A stretch of 20,914 nt of DNA from Butyrivibrio sp. CAG:318 (GTDB lineage Bacteria; Bacillota; Clostridia; Lachnospirales; Lachnospiraceae): contig FR889242.1 of the NCBI GenBank assembly GCA_000431815.1, positions 89,743 to 110,656 on the forward strand, in the 5' to 3' direction. The notes beneath the pieces were generated by a model. The model saw only the letters and a program-made list of their open reading frames with translations. It was not told where the DNA came from and did not search any database. Position numbers and translations under genes: made by a program. Positions 20,855-20,914 of this stretch are shown here, one piece after another. Within the stretch, counting starts at the first letter, position 1. Each line of letters opens with the position of its first letter.

Positions 20855-20914
20855 TTATTCGCAGTATTCCTTAAACACCTTATTAAGTTCATCCGTATCG
20901 GATGCTTCAAAATA
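20855..20914 (-). CDS. C-terminal end of a gene cut by the window edge
   Basis: A minus-strand frame open from the window edge encodes 19 residues (YFEASDTDELNKVFKEYCE) before TAA at 20857-20855. Its direction, acidic codon pattern and position 35 bases before the lipoprotein start suit the end of an upstream operon gene. Nothing more can be said of its identity. Confidence 0.55.
   Translation of the reverse strand, partial: YFEASDTDELNKVFKEYCE

Overview
The window reads as a piece of an anaerobic low-to-medium GC Firmicute chromosome, most likely a gut Lachnospiraceae (Clostridia). The basis is AGGAGG-type ribosome sites, strong sigma-A promoters, a CIRCE-like heat-shock operator, and gene families typical of that group: phosphoketolase, a Crp/Fnr regulator next to a 4Fe-4S protein, an NMT1-type binding protein, an AAA-ATPase/PD-(D/E)XK protein and a small Csp. 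This placement is inferred from gene content, not from a marker gene.

Layout. (1) Positions 2-1567 hold the 3' two thirds of a phosphoketolase, closed by a strong terminator. (2) Positions 1735-9329, all on the minus strand, form a visibly AT-rich block: two paralogous AMP-forming acyl ligases, three PlsC-type acyltransferases, a remnant of an acyltransferase-3 membrane protein, a 40-codon fragment and a small membrane protein. It appears to be driven from one promoter carrying a perfect 16-bp direct repeat with 22-bp period, a layout like LytTR response-regulator sites. Several genes are damaged: one acyltransferase has a single-base frameshift, one has an in-frame stop with a clearly coding tail behind it, and the acyltransferase-3 gene has lost its middle. 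The two ligases and one acyltransferase are intact. The block looks like a transferred lipid- or acyl-product cluster that is decaying. (3) Positions 9501-10288 hold hsp20 with a CIRCE-like operator over its -35 box and a small basic ORF behind it. (4) Positions 10316-11689 hold a divergent pair, a 4Fe-4S protein and a Crp/Fnr regulator, sharing a 16-bp palindrome. (5) An orphan ABC substrate-binding lipoprotein (11813-12796) runs at its 3' end into a repeat-rich 370-bp stretch. (6) Positions 13165-17628, minus strand: a YhfC-like membrane protein, a cold-shock protein, Hsp33 in an operon with a methyltransferase and a membrane protein of unknown role, and a SEC-C protein. (7) Positions 17813-20914: a small membrane protein, an HTH-AAA-ATPase-nuclease protein, a lipoprotein and the tail of one more gene. 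Between the ATPase and the lipoprotein is a 65-bp near-perfect palindrome that spells a sigma-A promoter in both directions.

Most interesting points: the decaying ligase/acyltransferase cluster with its repeat-bearing promoter; the palindromic back-to-back promoter at 20012-20076; the palindrome centred at about -41.5 of the 4Fe-4S gene promoter; and the repeat array that overlaps the 3' end of the binding-protein gene.
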